This document shows positions 1-8,547 of a stretch of DNA of 64,000 bases, one piece after another. Under the pieces are notes generated by a model that worked only from the letters and a program-made list of their open reading frames with translations, was not told where the DNA came from and did not search any database. The position numbers and the translations under genes are program-made. Positions within the stretch are counted from its first letter, which is position 1; each line of letters opens with the position of its first letter. This DNA comes from Rhodosalinus halophilus (GTDB lineage: Bacteria; Pseudomonadota; Alphaproteobacteria; Rhodobacterales; Rhodobacteraceae): NCBI RefSeq assembly GCF_003298775.1, contig NZ_QNTQ01000020.1, positions 21,632 through 85,631 of the forward strand, given 5' to 3'.

Positions 1-1
1 C

Positions 2-493
2 CTCGACCTGCGCCCGCTGTCGCCCTCGGATGCGGGGCTGATCGAGCTCTACGCCGGGGATCTGCGCGTGGCGCGCATGACGCGGTCGATACCGCACCCC
101 ATGCCGCCCGGCGCGGTCGAGGCCTTCATCGCCCGCTCGCTTTCGGACGAGCGGGACGAGGATGTCTGGGTCATGGACGCCACCCGGCACGGCGGCCCCG
201 AACTGATGGGCGTCATCGGGCTCAAGCGCATGGATCGCGACCAGTCCGAACTGGGATACTGGGTCGGTCCGGCCTTCTGGAACACGGGCTTCGCGCAGGA
301 GGCGGTGCGCGCCCTGGTCGCCGCCAACCCGCTCAGGCAGACGGCGATGTTCGCCTCGGTGTTCCAGGACAACCCCGCCTCCGCGCGGGTTCTGACGCAA
401 TGCGGCTTCGCCTATCTCGGCGATGCCGAGGGGTATTCGGTCGCCCGCGCGGCCAAGGTTCCGACCTGGACCTATACCCGCAAACTGGATTGA
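2..493 (+). CDS. GNAT family N-acetyltransferase (5' end outside window)
   Basis: This reading frame is open from the first bases of the window, so the start lies upstream and 163 residues are visible. The fold is that of a GNAT acetyltransferase of the RimJ/RimL type: an N-terminal LRPLSPSDAG strand/helix, the ELGYWVGPAFWNTGFAQEA segment (beta-4 plus acetyl-CoA pyrophosphate loop, here in the relaxed form W-N-T-G-F-A), and a C-terminal NPASARVLTQCGF segment that is standard for family members acetylating protein N-termini or small amines. The substrate cannot be told from sequence. It lies 55 bp ahead of obgE on the same strand, the usual arrangement in Rhodobacterales, where one or two GNAT genes sit between ribosomal protein genes and obgE. 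Confidence 0.85.
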   Translation, partial: LDLRPLSPSDAGLIELYAGDLRVARMTRSIPHPMPPGAVEAFIARSLSDERDEDVWVMDATRHGGPELMGVIGLKRMDRDQSELGYWVGPAFWNTGFAQEAVRALVAANPLRQTAMFASVFQDNPASARVLTQCGFAYLGDAEGYSVARAAKVPTWTYTRKLD

Positions 494-548
494 GCCCGCC
501 CGCGCGCCGCGCTAGAGCGCGCGGGACGGCTGAGGAGGCCGCGCGCGC

Positions 549-1586
549 ATGAAGTTCCTCGATCTCGCCAAGGTGCATATCCGCTCGGGCTCGGGCGGCG
601 CGGGTGCCGTGAGCTTCCGCCGGGAGAAGTTCGTCGAGTTCGGCGGGCCGGACGGTGGCGACGGCGGCCGGGGCGGCGACGTCTGGGCCGAAGCGGTCGA
701 TGGGCTCAACACGCTGATCGACTTCCGCTATCAGCAGCATTTCTTCGCGAAGAACGGCCGCGCCGGCATGGGCAAGGCGCGCACCGGCGCGGACGGCGCG
801 GGCGTCACGCTGCGGGTGCCCGTGGGCACCGAGATCCTCGAGGAGGATCAGGAGACCGTGATCGCGGATCTCACCGAGGTGGGGCAGCGCGTCCTGCTCG
901 CCCGGGGCGGCAACGGCGGCTGGGGCAACCTGCACTTCAAGACCTCCACCAACCAGGCGCCGCGCCGCGCCAATCCGGGCCAGGAAGGGGTGGAGCGCAC
1001 GCTCTGGCTGCGGCTCAAGCTCATCGCCGACGTGGGGCTTCTGGGCCTGCCCAACGCGGGCAAATCCACCTTCCTGGCCGCCACGTCGAACGCGCGGCCG
1101 AAGATCGCGGATTATCCCTTCACCACCCTGCATCCGAACCTCGGGGTCGTGGGCGTGGACGGACACGAGTTCGTGGTCGCCGACATTCCGGGACTCATCG
1201 AGGGCGCGCACGAGGGCCGCGGCATCGGCGACCGTTTCCTGGGCCACGTCGAGCGCTGCGCGGTGCTGCTGCATCTGGTGGACGGCACGTCTGACACAAT
1301 CGCCGAGGACTGGCGGACGGTGATCCGCGAGCTCGAACTCTACGGCGGCCATCTCAACGACAAGCCGCGGATCACCGCGCTCAACAAGGTCGACGCGCTG
1401 GACGCGGAGGCGCGCGCGGCGGCGGCGACGGAGTTGCGGGAGGCCTGCGGCGGCGAGGTCTTCGAGATATCGGGGGTGAGCCGAGAAGGGCTGACCGAGG
1501 TGCTGCGCGCCCTGCGCGCCGAGATCGCGGCGGCGCGCGCCGCCGAGCGCGATGCCACCCAGGAGGAGGAACCGTGGCGTCCCTGA
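549..1586 (+). CDS. obgE: Obg family GTPase ObgE/CgtA
   Basis: Essential GTPase associated with the 50S subunit, linking ribosome maturation to growth and stress. The 345-residue protein shows the Obg fold first (glycine-rich N-terminus, [14 protein letters not shown] and [10 protein letters not shown]), then the G domain: G1 GLPNAGKST at residues 166-174, G3 DIPGLIEGA from 212 and G4 NKVD at 279-282. The C-terminal OCT domain found in Firmicutes is absent, as in other alphaproteobacteria, and the acidic tail ends in EEEP. The start ATG lies behind a GGAGG-like sequence (tgaggaggcc). The 3' end overlaps the GTG start of proB by 13 bases, so the two are probably translationally coupled. Confidence 0.97.
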   Translation: MKFLDLAKVHIRSGSGGAGAVSFRREKFVEFGGPDGGDGGRGGDVWAEAVDGLNTLIDFRYQQHFFAKNGRAGMGKARTGADGAGVTLRVPVGTEILEEDQETVIADLTEVGQRVLLARGGNGGWGNLHFKTSTNQAPRRANPGQEGVERTLWLRLKLIADVGLLGLPNAGKSTFLAATSNARPKIADYPFTTLHPNLGVVGVDGHEFVVADIPGLIEGAHEGRGIGDRFLGHVERCAVLLHLVDGTSDTIAEDWRTVIRELELYGGHLNDKPRITALNKVDALDAEARAAAATELREACGGEVFEISGVSREGLTEVLRALRAEIAAARAAERDATQEEEPWRP

Positions 1587-2680
1587 CCGGCGCGGCGCGC
1601 ATCGTCGTCAAGATCGGCTCCGCCCTGCTCGTCGATCGCGCGACGGGCGGGTTGCGGCGCGACTGGCTGGACACGCTGGCGGCAGACGTCGCCCGGCTGA
1701 AGGGACAGGGCGCCGAGGTGGTGATCGTCTCATCGGGCTCCATCGCGCTGGGCCGTGGGGCTCTGGGCCTGGGGCAGGGGACGCTGCCGCTCGAGCAGAG
1801 CCAGGCGGCGGCCGCGGTGGGCCAGATCCGCCTCGCCCGCGCCTACGAGGAGGCGCTCGCGCCGCACGGCCTGACGGCGGCCCAGGTGCTCGTCACGCTC
1901 GAGGACAGCGCCGACCGCCGCCGTTATCTCAATTCGCGCGCGACGCTCGGCACGCTGCTCGCGCTCGGCGCGGTGCCGATCGTGAACGAGAACGACACCG
2001 TGGCCACCGACGAGATCCGCTACGGCGACAACGACCGCCTCGCCGCGCAGGTGGCGGTGACCGTGGGGGCCGACCGGCTGGTGCTGCTGTCCGACGTGGA
2101 CGGGCTCTACACGGCGAATCCGCTCGCCGACCCGGAGGCCCGCCGCTTCGACGTGATCGAGGAGATCACCCCCGAGATCGAGGCGATGGCCGGCGACGCC
2201 GGCAGCGGGCTCTCCAAGGGCGGCATGAAGACCAAGCTCATGGCCGCGCGCACGGCGATGGCGGCGGGCTGCGCGCTCGCGATCACGGCGGGCGCACGGG
2301 ATCATCCGCTGCGCGCGCTGGAAGAGGGCGCGCCCGCCACCTGGTTCCTTCCCAATCTCGATCCGGCCTCGGCGCGCAAACGCTGGATCGCGGCGATGAA
2401 GCCGCGCGGCGAGCTCCGGGTGGACGCGGGTGCGGCCGACGCGCTCGCCCGCGGCAAGAGCCTGCTGCCGGCAGGGGTGGTCGCTGCGAGCGGCGCCTTC
2501 GGCCGCGGCGACCCCGTGGCGATCCTCGACCGGCAGGGGCGCAAGCTGGGGCAGGGGTTGTCGCGCTACACGGCTGACGAGGCGCGCGCCATCGCCGGGC
2601 ACCGCTCCTCGGAGATCGAGGCGCTGCTGGGCTACCCCGGGCGCGCGGCGCTGATCCACCGTGACGATATGGCGCTCTGA
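1574..2680 (+). CDS. proB: Glutamate 5-kinase
   Basis: First enzyme of proline synthesis: ATP-dependent phosphorylation of glutamate to gamma-glutamyl phosphate. The 368-residue protein has the amino-acid-kinase domain ([10 protein letters not shown] near the N-terminus, [46 protein letters not shown]) and a C-terminal PUA domain (about residues 275-360), the full-length architecture. GTG start inside the end of obgE, preceded by an AGGAGGAGGA ribosome-binding site that lies within obgE coding sequence. proA follows 47 bp downstream, giving the two consecutive steps in order. Residues expected for feedback control by proline lie in the kinase domain, but inhibition was not judged. Confidence 0.97.
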   Translation: MASLTGAARIVVKIGSALLVDRATGGLRRDWLDTLAADVARLKGQGAEVVIVSSGSIALGRGALGLGQGTLPLEQSQAAAAVGQIRLARAYEEALAPHGLTAAQVLVTLEDSADRRRYLNSRATLGTLLALGAVPIVNENDTVATDEIRYGDNDRLAAQVAVTVGADRLVLLSDVDGLYTANPLADPEARRFDVIEEITPEIEAMAGDAGSGLSKGGMKTKLMAARTAMAAGCALAITAGARDHPLRALEEGAPATWFLPNLDPASARKRWIAAMKPRGELRVDAGAADALARGKSLLPAGVVAASGAFGRGDPVAILDRQGRKLGQGLSRYTADEARAIAGHRSSEIEALLGYPGRAALIHRDDMAL

Positions 2681-2727
2681 CCCCGATATGGGGTATGGAG
2701 GACGGGCCCGAGACAGGAGGCAGCCCC

Positions 2728-3993
2728 ATGAAGGATCTGGCTGAGATTTCCGAGCTGATGGACGGCATGGGCCGCCGGGCGCGCGCCGCCGCGGCCGAAC
2801 TCGCCTATGCGCCCGCCGAGGCCAAGCGGCACGCTCTCGAGGCCGCGGCAGACGCGCTCTGGGCCGCGCGGTCCGAGGTCATGGCGGCGAACGAGAAGGA
2901 TCTCGCCTTCGGGCGCGAGAAGGCGCTTTCGCCGGCGATGATGGACCGGCTCGCGCTCGACGAGGGCCGCATCAAGGCCATGGCGGAGGGGCTGCGCGCC
3001 GTCGCCGCCCAGCCCGATCCGGTGGGCGAGGTCATGGCCGAATGGGATCGCCCCTCGGGCCTGCACATCCGCCGCGTGCGCACGCCGCTCGGCGTGATCG
3101 GCGTGATCTATGAATCGCGGCCCAACGTCACCGCCGACGCGGGCGCGCTCTGCCTCAAGGCGGGCAACGCCGTGATCCTGCGCGGCGGCTCGGAGAGCCT
3201 GCACTCTTCCGCCGCGATTCACGCGGCGCTGCAGGAGGGGCTGGGGGCCGCCGGCCTGCCGCGCGACGCGATCCAGATGGTGCCGGTGCGCGACCGCGCG
3301 GCGGTCAATGCGATGCTGGGCATGACCGGGCATATCGACGTGATCGTCCCGCGCGGCGGCAAGAGCCTCGTGGGCCTCGTGCAGCGCGAGGCGCGGGTGC
3401 CGGTCTTCGCCCATCTCGAGGGGATCGTGCACATCTACGTGGATGCCGCCGCCGACCCGGTGAAGGCGCTCAAGGTGGTTATGAACGCCAAGACCCGGCG
3501 CACGGGCATCTGCGGCGCCGCCGAGTGCCTTCTGATCCATGCCGAGGTGGCCGACACGATCGGGCAGGGGGTGATCCGCCGCCTGATCGAGGCCGGCGTC
3601 CGCGTGCACGCCGACGAGAGCCTGGCCCACATCGAGGGCACGGTGCCCGCGACGGCGGAGGACTGGGGCCGCGAATACCTCGACATGGATATCGCCGCGA
3701 AGGTCGTCCCCGACATCGACGCGGCGATCGACCACATCCGCACCTTCGGCTCGCAGCACACCGACGCCATCCTGACCGAGGACGATGCCGCCGCGGCGCG
3801 CTTCTTCGAGCGGCTCGACAGCGCAATCCTGATGCGCAACGCCTCGACGCAGTTTGCTGACGGCGGCGAGTTCGGCATGGGCGCCGAGATCGGCATCGCC
3901 ACGGGCAAGCTGCATGCCCGCGGCCCGGTGGGGGCCGAGCAGCTCACGAGCTTCAAGTATCTGGTCGAGGGCGACGGGACGGTGCGCCCCTGA
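2728..3993 (+). CDS. proA: Glutamate-5-semialdehyde dehydrogenase (gamma-glutamyl phosphate reductase)
   Basis: Second step of proline synthesis: NADPH reduction of gamma-glutamyl phosphate to glutamate semialdehyde. From the ATG at 2728 the product is 421 residues, normal for ProA. An AGGAGG site at 2716-2721 sits just ahead of this ATG, so it is preferred over an in-frame ATG at 2695. Aldehyde-dehydrogenase superfamily features are present: [39 protein letters not shown] and the catalytic cysteine at residue 262 in [10 protein letters not shown]. Downstream of proB on the same strand. Its stop is 5 bp from the stop of the convergent chpT gene, with no obvious hairpin between. Confidence 0.96.
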   Translation: MKDLAEISELMDGMGRRARAAAAELAYAPAEAKRHALEAAADALWAARSEVMAANEKDLAFGREKALSPAMMDRLALDEGRIKAMAEGLRAVAAQPDPVGEVMAEWDRPSGLHIRRVRTPLGVIGVIYESRPNVTADAGALCLKAGNAVILRGGSESLHSSAAIHAALQEGLGAAGLPRDAIQMVPVRDRAAVNAMLGMTGHIDVIVPRGGKSLVGLVQREARVPVFAHLEGIVHIYVDAAADPVKALKVVMNAKTRRTGICGAAECLLIHAEVADTIGQGVIRRLIEAGVRVHADESLAHIEGTVPATAEDWGREYLDMDIAAKVVPDIDAAIDHIRTFGSQHTDAILTEDDAAAARFFERLDSAILMRNASTQFADGGEFGMGAEIGIATGKLHARGPVGAEQLTSFKYLVEGDGTVRP

Positions 3994-3998
3994 CGCAG

Positions 3999-4631
3999 TC
4001 AGATCGTGAGCCGCAGGCTCTCGGACTCCAGCGCCGCTTCCGGACTGCGCCCGGACTGAGTGGCGAGCAGCGCGAGCAGGACGAACTCGACCTGAGCGGG
4101 CGGGACATCGCCGGGTTCGGGCGCCTTGGCGCCCTGGAGAAGCTCCCACCCGGCCGTATCGGCGAGGATCCGCGGCCCCTCCGCCGTCAGGCGCCATCGG
4201 CCGTCCTCGCGCGCCACGCGCAGCGCGCCGCCGCGCGGCAGTGTGGCCTCGGCGCACATCACGCCCAGGAAGGCCAGCTGCGCCTCCGCCCGCGCGACCG
4301 CCGCGGTCACGGTCCAGTCGAGATCGAGCTGCGTGTCGCCCAGATAGCCCTGCGCGAGCCGCGCCGCCTCGGACGCCGAGAGCGCCTCGGCGCCGGCGCG
4401 CGCACCGAAGGCCACGCGGAAAAAGGCCAGCCGCGATTGCGCGCTGGCGCAGCTCTCGGCGACGAGTTGCAGCTCCGGGCCAGACGCCGCACCACCCTCC
4501 AGCGAAAGAAGCTCCAGCCCGTTGGCGATCGCGCCCACGGGGCTGACGAGATCGTGACAGATCCGCGCCCCTATGAGCGCGGCGAGTTCCGCACTAGGTT
4601 CAGGGGCGACCGTATCCGGGACAACCGACAT
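3999..4631 (-). CDS. chpT: Histidine phosphotransferase ChpT
   Basis: A 210-residue protein with the ChpT signature: a DHp-like helix carrying the phospho-accepting histidine in ARICHDLVSPVGAIANGLEL (around residue 25), followed by a degenerate HATPase-like domain without canonical ATP-binding boxes. In Caulobacter and relatives ChpT relays phosphate from the hybrid kinase CckA to CtrA and CpdR, controlling cell cycle, motility and, in Rhodobacterales, gene transfer agent and flagellar genes. The chosen ATG (complement of 4629-4631) overlaps by two bases the ATG of the divergent DUF3553 gene. An in-frame extension to 4802 would run through that gene and lacks ChpT-like sequence. Convergent with proA, a conserved neighbourhood in this order. 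Confidence 0.9.
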   Translation of the reverse strand: MSVVPDTVAPEPSAELAALIGARICHDLVSPVGAIANGLELLSLEGGAASGPELQLVAESCASAQSRLAFFRVAFGARAGAEALSASEAARLAQGYLGDTQLDLDWTVTAAVARAEAQLAFLGVMCAEATLPRGGALRVAREDGRWRLTAEGPRILADTAGWELLQGAKAPEPGDVPPAQVEFVLLALLATQSGRSPEAALESESLRLTI

Positions 4632-4812
4632 GAACGACCTCAACGCACTTCTCGAACCGGGCATGCTGGTGCGCCACCCCGACCGACCCGACTGGGGCGT
4701 GGGGCAGGTGCAATCCAACATCGGCGGGCGGATCACCGTCAACTTCCGCGAGGAGGGCAAGGTCGTGATCGATGGGGCCCGCATCACCCTCGTGCCCGTC
4801 ATCGAACCCTGA
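4630..4812 (+). CDS. DUF3553 small protein
   Basis: A 60-residue protein of the DUF3553 family, recognisable by the compact MLVRHPDRPDWGVGQVQS segment and the NIGGRITVNFREEGKVVI strands, which resemble the small beta-barrel of CarD/UvrD C-terminal tudor-like domains. No biochemical role is established. A nucleic-acid or polymerase-binding module is only an inference from fold resemblance. The ATG at 4630 overlaps the start codon of the divergent chpT, so the two messages must begin inside each other's coding region or 5' ends. An upstream in-frame ATG at 4573 would add 19 residues without family similarity. Confidence 0.8.
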   Translation: MNDLNALLEPGMLVRHPDRPDWGVGQVQSNIGGRITVNFREEGKVVIDGARITLVPVIEP

Positions 4813-4920
4813 TTCAGTTACGGATTGGTAAACGCGCCGAAGCGCCGGGGCGGTGGTTTTGTTGCCAATTCCGCCCGCCTTGCCTATGACGCAGGCGCCG
4901 AGACACTAGCCCGATCGCGC

Positions 4921-5703
4921 ATGACGAAGCCCGCCGCCCGCCCGGACCCCGAGTTCCGTGTCCGTCTCGCAACGGACGAGCGCGACCGCCTCGCCGCGCA
5001 GCGGCTGCGCTATGCCGTCTTCGTCGAGGAGCTGGGCGGCTCCGGCCCGCTCGTCGATCACGCCGCGCGGCTCGAGCGCGACAGGTTCGACCCGTTCTTC
5101 GACCACCTCGTCCTCGTCGATCCGGCGCGCGACGCAGCCGCGCTCGATCACGTCGTCGGCGTCTATCGCGTCATGCGCCCCGAGCAGGCGGCCGCGGCGG
5201 GCCAGTTCTACAGCGAGGACGAATACGACCTCGCGCCGCTGCACGCGAGCGGGCGCCGCATGCTCGAGCTGGGCCGTTCCTGCGTGCACCCCTGTTATCG
5301 CGGCGGGGCCGCCATGTTCCATCTCTGGCGCGCGCTGGCCGACTACGTCGCCACGCACGAGATAGAGATCCTGTTCGGCGTGGCGAGCTTCCACGGCACC
5401 GATCCGCAAGCGTTGGCCGAGCCGCTTTCGCTGCTCCACCACCGCCACCTCGCGCCGATCGACCTGCGAGTGCGGGCGCGGGACTTCCAGCGCATGGATC
5501 TGCTGCCCGAGGCGGCGATCGACCGGCGGCGCGCCATGCTGCAGGTGCCCGCGCTCATCAAGGCCTATCTGCGCCTCGGCGGCTTCGTGGGCGAGGGGGC
5601 CTTCGTGGACCACGCCTTCAACACCACGGATGTCTGCCTGCTGATGGATACGGCGCGGCTCAACGAACGGCAGGCCGCGCTCTACCGCGGGGGGCGCGCA
5701 TGA
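4921..5703 (+). CDS. olsB: Ornithine-acyl-ACP N-acyltransferase OlsB
   Basis: Makes lyso-ornithine lipid by transferring a 3-hydroxyacyl chain from ACP to the alpha-amino group of ornithine, the first step of phosphate-free ornithine lipid synthesis. From the ATG at 4921 the protein has 260 residues. It shows the GNAT-like hemolysin/OlsB pattern: RLRYAVFVEELGG near residue 35, FDHLVLVDP, VVGVYRVMRP, LELGRSCVHPCYRGG and LFGVASFHGTDP. An in-frame ATG at 4825 adds 32 residues not typical of the family. The stop overlaps the olsA start as ATGA, so both acyltransferases are translated together. Ornithine lipids are common membrane components in Rhodobacterales, especially under phosphate limitation. 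Confidence 0.9.
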   Translation: MTKPAARPDPEFRVRLATDERDRLAAQRLRYAVFVEELGGSGPLVDHAARLERDRFDPFFDHLVLVDPARDAAALDHVVGVYRVMRPEQAAAAGQFYSEDEYDLAPLHASGRRMLELGRSCVHPCYRGGAAMFHLWRALADYVATHEIEILFGVASFHGTDPQALAEPLSLLHHRHLAPIDLRVRARDFQRMDLLPEAAIDRRRAMLQVPALIKAYLRLGGFVGEGAFVDHAFNTTDVCLLMDTARLNERQAALYRGGRA

Positions 5704-6536
5704 GCCGAACCTGGCGCGGCGCGGCGCCGCCCGCGCCGGAGCCCATCGGCCCCGCCGGCTGGCTTCGCGCGGCGGCGACCGGCCTGCCGCTCGCGCTCGT
5801 CGTCTTCGGCGGGCTTGCGGTGCTGCTGCTCCTGCGCGTGCCGGAGCGGCTCGTTTGGGGCGCGCGGCGCCCTGTCACGCCATGGATCACCCTGGGCGTC
5901 TGCCGTGCGGCCCTGCCGCTTCTGGGCGTGCGGCTGGTGATCCGCGGCGCGCCGATCCGCGGCGCGGGGGCGATGGTGGCCAACCACGCCTCTTGGGCGG
6001 ACATCTTCGCGCTCAACGCCTGCACGCCCCTCTACTTCGTCGCCAAGGCCGAGGTGGCCGGCTGGCCCGGCATCGGCTGGCTGGCCCGGGCGACGGGCAC
6101 GCTCTTCATCGCGCGCGACCGGCGCGCGGCGCGCCTCCAGCGGGAAGCCTTCGCGGAGCGTCTGCGGCTGGGGCACCGTCTGCTCTTCTTTCCCGAAGGC
6201 ACCTCGACCGACGGCCGCCGCGTGCTGCGCTTCGTGCCGACGCTTTTCGACGCCTTCTACGACGACGGCCTCGACGGGCTGCGGATCCAGCCGGTGACGG
6301 TCGCATGGCATGCGCCGCCGGGTCGGGATGCGCGCTTCTACGGCTGGTGGGGCGACATGGCCTTCGGGCCGCATCTGCTTCAGGTGCTGGCCGCGCCGGG
6401 CCGGGGCCGGGTCGAGGTGATCTGGCACGCGCCCCTGGACGTGGCCGGGCACGCCGGCCGCAAGGCGCTCGCGCAGGCGCTCGAGGCACGCGTGCGCGAA
6501 GGGCTCGAGGCCGCGCTCAGCCCATCGCGTCCCTGA
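5700..6536 (+). CDS. olsA: Lyso-ornithine lipid O-acyltransferase OlsA (PlsC family)
   Basis: Second acyltransferase of ornithine lipid synthesis, adding a fatty acid to the hydroxyl of lyso-ornithine lipid. The 278-residue protein has a membrane segment near residues 20-40 (LPLALVVFGGLAVLLLL) and the PlsC motifs: NHASWAD (the HX4D catalytic pair), FIARDRRAARLQRE and FPEGTSTDG. The family alone could also be a 1-acylglycerol-3-phosphate acyltransferase. The ATGA overlap with olsB makes OlsA the better call. The 3' end overlaps the convergent ThiE-like gene by 20 bp. Confidence 0.88.
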   Translation: MSRTWRGAAPPAPEPIGPAGWLRAAATGLPLALVVFGGLAVLLLLRVPERLVWGARRPVTPWITLGVCRAALPLLGVRLVIRGAPIRGAGAMVANHASWADIFALNACTPLYFVAKAEVAGWPGIGWLARATGTLFIARDRRAARLQREAFAERLRLGHRLLFFPEGTSTDGRRVLRFVPTLFDAFYDDGLDGLRIQPVTVAWHAPPGRDARFYGWWGDMAFGPHLLQVLAAPGRGRVEVIWHAPLDVAGHAGRKALAQALEARVREGLEAALSPSRP

Positions 6537-7137
6537 GCGCCCCCAGCGCCGCGACCGGGTCCGGTTCGCGCCAGACCTCCTCGCCGAAGGCGAAGAAATC
6601 GACCACCGGGGCCAGCTCCGCCACCCGCGCGGCGTCGAGCGCCCCCTCGGCCACGACCGGAAGCTCGATCATCTCCGACCACCAGGCGAAAAGATCATGC
6701 GCCGCCACGGTGCCGTCGCCCAGCCCCGTCTCGGCCACGGGGCCGAAGGCGATGTAGTCCGCGCCCGCCTCGCCGGCGGACATACCCTGATGGCGCGAGG
6801 CCCCGCAGAAGGCGCCCACGATCGCCTCGGCGCCAAGCATGGCCCGCGCCTTGCGCACCGAGCGCGCACCGTCCGTCAGATGCACCCCGTCGAGGCCCAG
6901 CCGTTCCACCAGCGCCAGGTGCTCCGCCACCACCAGCGGCACGTCGCGGGCGTGGGCGATCTCGCGCAGCCCGTCCGCGGCGCGCGCCACCGCGTCGGCG
7001 TCCCGCGTGGCCAGATCGAGCCGCAGACAGGCCACGGGATGGACGTCGAGCACGGCCTCGAGCTGCGGCGCGAAGTCCGGCAGCGCGATCTCCGGCGGCG
7101 TAACGAGATAGATCTGCGGGCGGTCGTCTCCGGCCAT
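6517..7137 (-). CDS. Thiamine phosphate synthase-like protein (ThiE/TenI family)
   Basis: A 206-residue TIM-barrel protein of the ThiE/TenI family: IYLVTPPE at the N-terminus, the LGLDGVHLTDG segment, IVGAFCGASRHQGMSAGEAGADYIAFGPV and a C-terminal FFAFGEEVW in place of the usual phosphate-binding glycine loop. ThiE joins the thiazole and pyrimidine moieties of thiamine. Members with altered C-termini, like this one, may instead be TenI-like or of unknown specificity. The ATG at 7137 is chosen because an AGGGGGAGG site sits just upstream. Eight further in-frame residues to 7161 would bury it. No other thi genes are nearby. Confidence 0.75.
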   Translation of the reverse strand: MAGDDRPQIYLVTPPEIALPDFAPQLEAVLDVHPVACLRLDLATRDADAVARAADGLREIAHARDVPLVVAEHLALVERLGLDGVHLTDGARSVRKARAMLGAEAIVGAFCGASRHQGMSAGEAGADYIAFGPVAETGLGDGTVAAHDLFAWWSEMIELPVVAEGALDAARVAELAPVVDFFAFGEEVWREPDPVAALGALRDAMG

Positions 7138-7233
7138 GCGCGCCTCCCCCTGACTGCGCACCGCCTCTTACCGCGCCGCGCGCGGCTTGGCCATGCCCCG
7201 CCGCGCGCGGCCGACGACGACACGCCGGCCCGG

Positions 7234-7307
7234 TCCTTCCGCTTGCAAGAAATACCCCGGGGGGTGAGGCGGCGCGAGCCGCCGAGGGGGGCAGCGCCCC
7301 CCTCGTC
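7234..7307 (+). repeat. Dispersed palindromic intergenic element, copy 1
   Basis: Intergenic block between the ThiE-like and VOC genes. A conserved leader (CTTGCAAGAAATACCCCGGG) is followed by two hairpins: GGCGGC-gcga-GCCGCC and GGGGGGC-agc-GCCCCCC. Its last bases abut the VOC stop codon. Three other blocks with the same layout occur at 21306-21378 (inverted), 31957-32025 and 44701-44760. The family resembles short hairpin repeats seen many times in Rhodobacteraceae genomes. Whether it acts as terminator, RNA-stability element or REP-like mobile sequence is not known. Confidence 0.7.
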
Positions 7308-7754
7308 TCAGGCGCGCCGATCCCAGAGCCAGGGCTCCGCGATCTCCAGCGAGTTCCCCGCCGGGTCGCGGAAGTAGATCGACCGCGCGCCATTGGGCCA
7401 GGCGAAATCCGCCTCGATCGCCACGCCGGCGGCCTCGAGCCGCGCGCGCCAGGCGTCGATCTCCCCGGCGGGCGCGGCGAGGCACAGATGGCCCGGCCCC
7501 TCCGCCCCGTGCGGCGGCACGGGCAGCCGCGGGTTGCCCGGCGGCTTGACCGTTTCAGCCGGGTTGAAGACCAGCACCACCTGCGCGCCCGCTCGGAAAA
7601 AGACGTGCCGGGCGCCCACCCGCTGGATCCGCTCGAGCCCCAGCACGCCGCCGTAGAAGGCTTCGGCCGCATCGAGATCCTCGGCATAGACCGCGGCCTC
7701 GAGCACGCCGCGCGCCGGCGGTGCCGGCGGAAGGGTCGCGTCATCCTCTGCCAT
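7308..7754 (-). CDS. VOC family (glyoxalase/bleomycin resistance-like) protein
   Basis: A 148-residue single-domain member of the vicinal oxygen chelate superfamily. It has LEAAVYAEDLDAAEAFYGGVLGL (first beta-alpha-beta unit), GPGHLCLAAPAGEIDAW and IYFRDPAGNSLEIAEP at the C-terminus, including the conserved Glu that usually binds the metal. The substrate is unknown; such proteins range from lyases and dioxygenases to antibiotic-binding proteins. The ATG at 7754 gives the normal N-terminus, and an in-frame ATG at 7796 adds 14 unrelated residues. Divergent from the HNH gene across a 208-bp gap that holds a promoter for the latter. Confidence 0.85.
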   Translation of the reverse strand: MAEDDATLPPAPPARGVLEAAVYAEDLDAAEAFYGGVLGLERIQRVGARHVFFRAGAQVVLVFNPAETVKPPGNPRLPVPPHGAEGPGHLCLAAPAGEIDAWRARLEAAGVAIEADFAWPNGARSIYFRDPAGNSLEIAEPWLWDRRA

Positions 7755-7862
7755 GGCGCCGAGGCTAGCAGAGCGCGTGCGGCCTGTCAGCGGCACGCGC
7801 CCGTCATTCAGGCGTTACAGGAGCAGGCTAGGCCTCGTGCAGGCCACCGGATATTGCGGGGC

Positions 7863-7890
7863 TTGCCGCAAGGCGAACGCGATATATAGT
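7863..7890 (+). promoter_or_regulatory. Candidate sigma-70 promoter of the HNH gene
   Basis: TTGCCG at 7863-7868 and TATAGT at 7885-7890 are separated by 16 bp, close to the alphaproteobacterial housekeeping consensus. The AT-rich -10 stands out in GC-rich surroundings. The predicted transcript would start about 65 bases before the HNH start codon. Unverified. Confidence 0.5.
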
Positions 7891-7962
7891 AAGAAGAGGC
7901 AGAGGGCGCCGGATTGGCCCGGCCAGGTCGGCGGCGTCGCACGGGCGGAGGCGCGGGGCGCG

Positions 7963-8547
7963 ATGGATGGCGATTTCAGGACGAGTTTCGTACGGGAGCC
8001 CGGCGCGCTCCGAAAGCATCCGTCGCTCGTGCTCAATGCCGATTACCGGCCGCTCTCCTACTACCCGCTCTCGCTCTGGCCGTGGCAGGAGGCGGTGAAG
8101 GCCGTCTGGCTCGACCGGGTGAGCATCGTCGCGGAATACGACCAGACCGTGCGCAGCCCCTCGACCACGATCCGAATACCCTCGGTGGTCGTTCTCAAGG
8201 ACTATGTGAAACCCAGGAAGCGCGTGGCCTTCACGCGCTTCAATCTTTTTCTGCGGGACGAATTCGCCTGCCAGTATTGCGGCGCCAAGGGCGATCTGAC
8301 CTTCGACCATGTGGTGCCGCGCGCCTCGGGCGGGGTGACGAGCTGGGAAAACGTCGTCGCCGCCTGCGCGAAGTGCAACCTGCGCAAGGGCGCCAAGAGC
8401 CTGCGCCAGACGGGCATGAGCCTGCGCAAGCCGCCGCGCCGGCCGGGCGCGGAAGAGCTGCGCAACCTCGGTCGCAAGTTCCCGCCCAACTACCTGCACG
8501 AAAGCTGGCTCGACTTCCTTTACTGGGACGCCGAGCTCGAGGCCTGA
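7963..8547 (+). CDS. HNH endonuclease family protein
   Basis: A 194-residue protein with an N-terminal domain typical of a widespread housekeeping HNH group (LVLNADYRPLSYYPLSLWPW, residues 22-41) and a C-terminal HNH nuclease motif: CQYCG (C103, C106), DHVVPRASGG (D115-H116) and CAKCN (C135, C138). These give the zinc-binding cysteines and the catalytic His pair. Members are conserved in nearly all Rhodobacterales outside any restriction or phage context; their function is unknown and DNA repair or processing is only a guess. The ATG at 7963 starts the conserved part. Its 3' end overlaps the convergent MFS gene by 28 bp. Confidence 0.88.
   Translation: MDGDFRTSFVREPGALRKHPSLVLNADYRPLSYYPLSLWPWQEAVKAVWLDRVSIVAEYDQTVRSPSTTIRIPSVVVLKDYVKPRKRVAFTRFNLFLRDEFACQYCGAKGDLTFDHVVPRASGGVTSWENVVAACAKCNLRKGAKSLRQTGMSLRKPPRRPGAEELRNLGRKFPPNYLHESWLDFLYWDAELEA

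Noticed and set aside
4817..4832. Second CtrA-like sequence upstream of olsB (GTTAC-N6-GTAAA)
   Set aside because: Eight of ten matches but less symmetric, and such matches occur by chance in any AT-rich gap; no supporting context.
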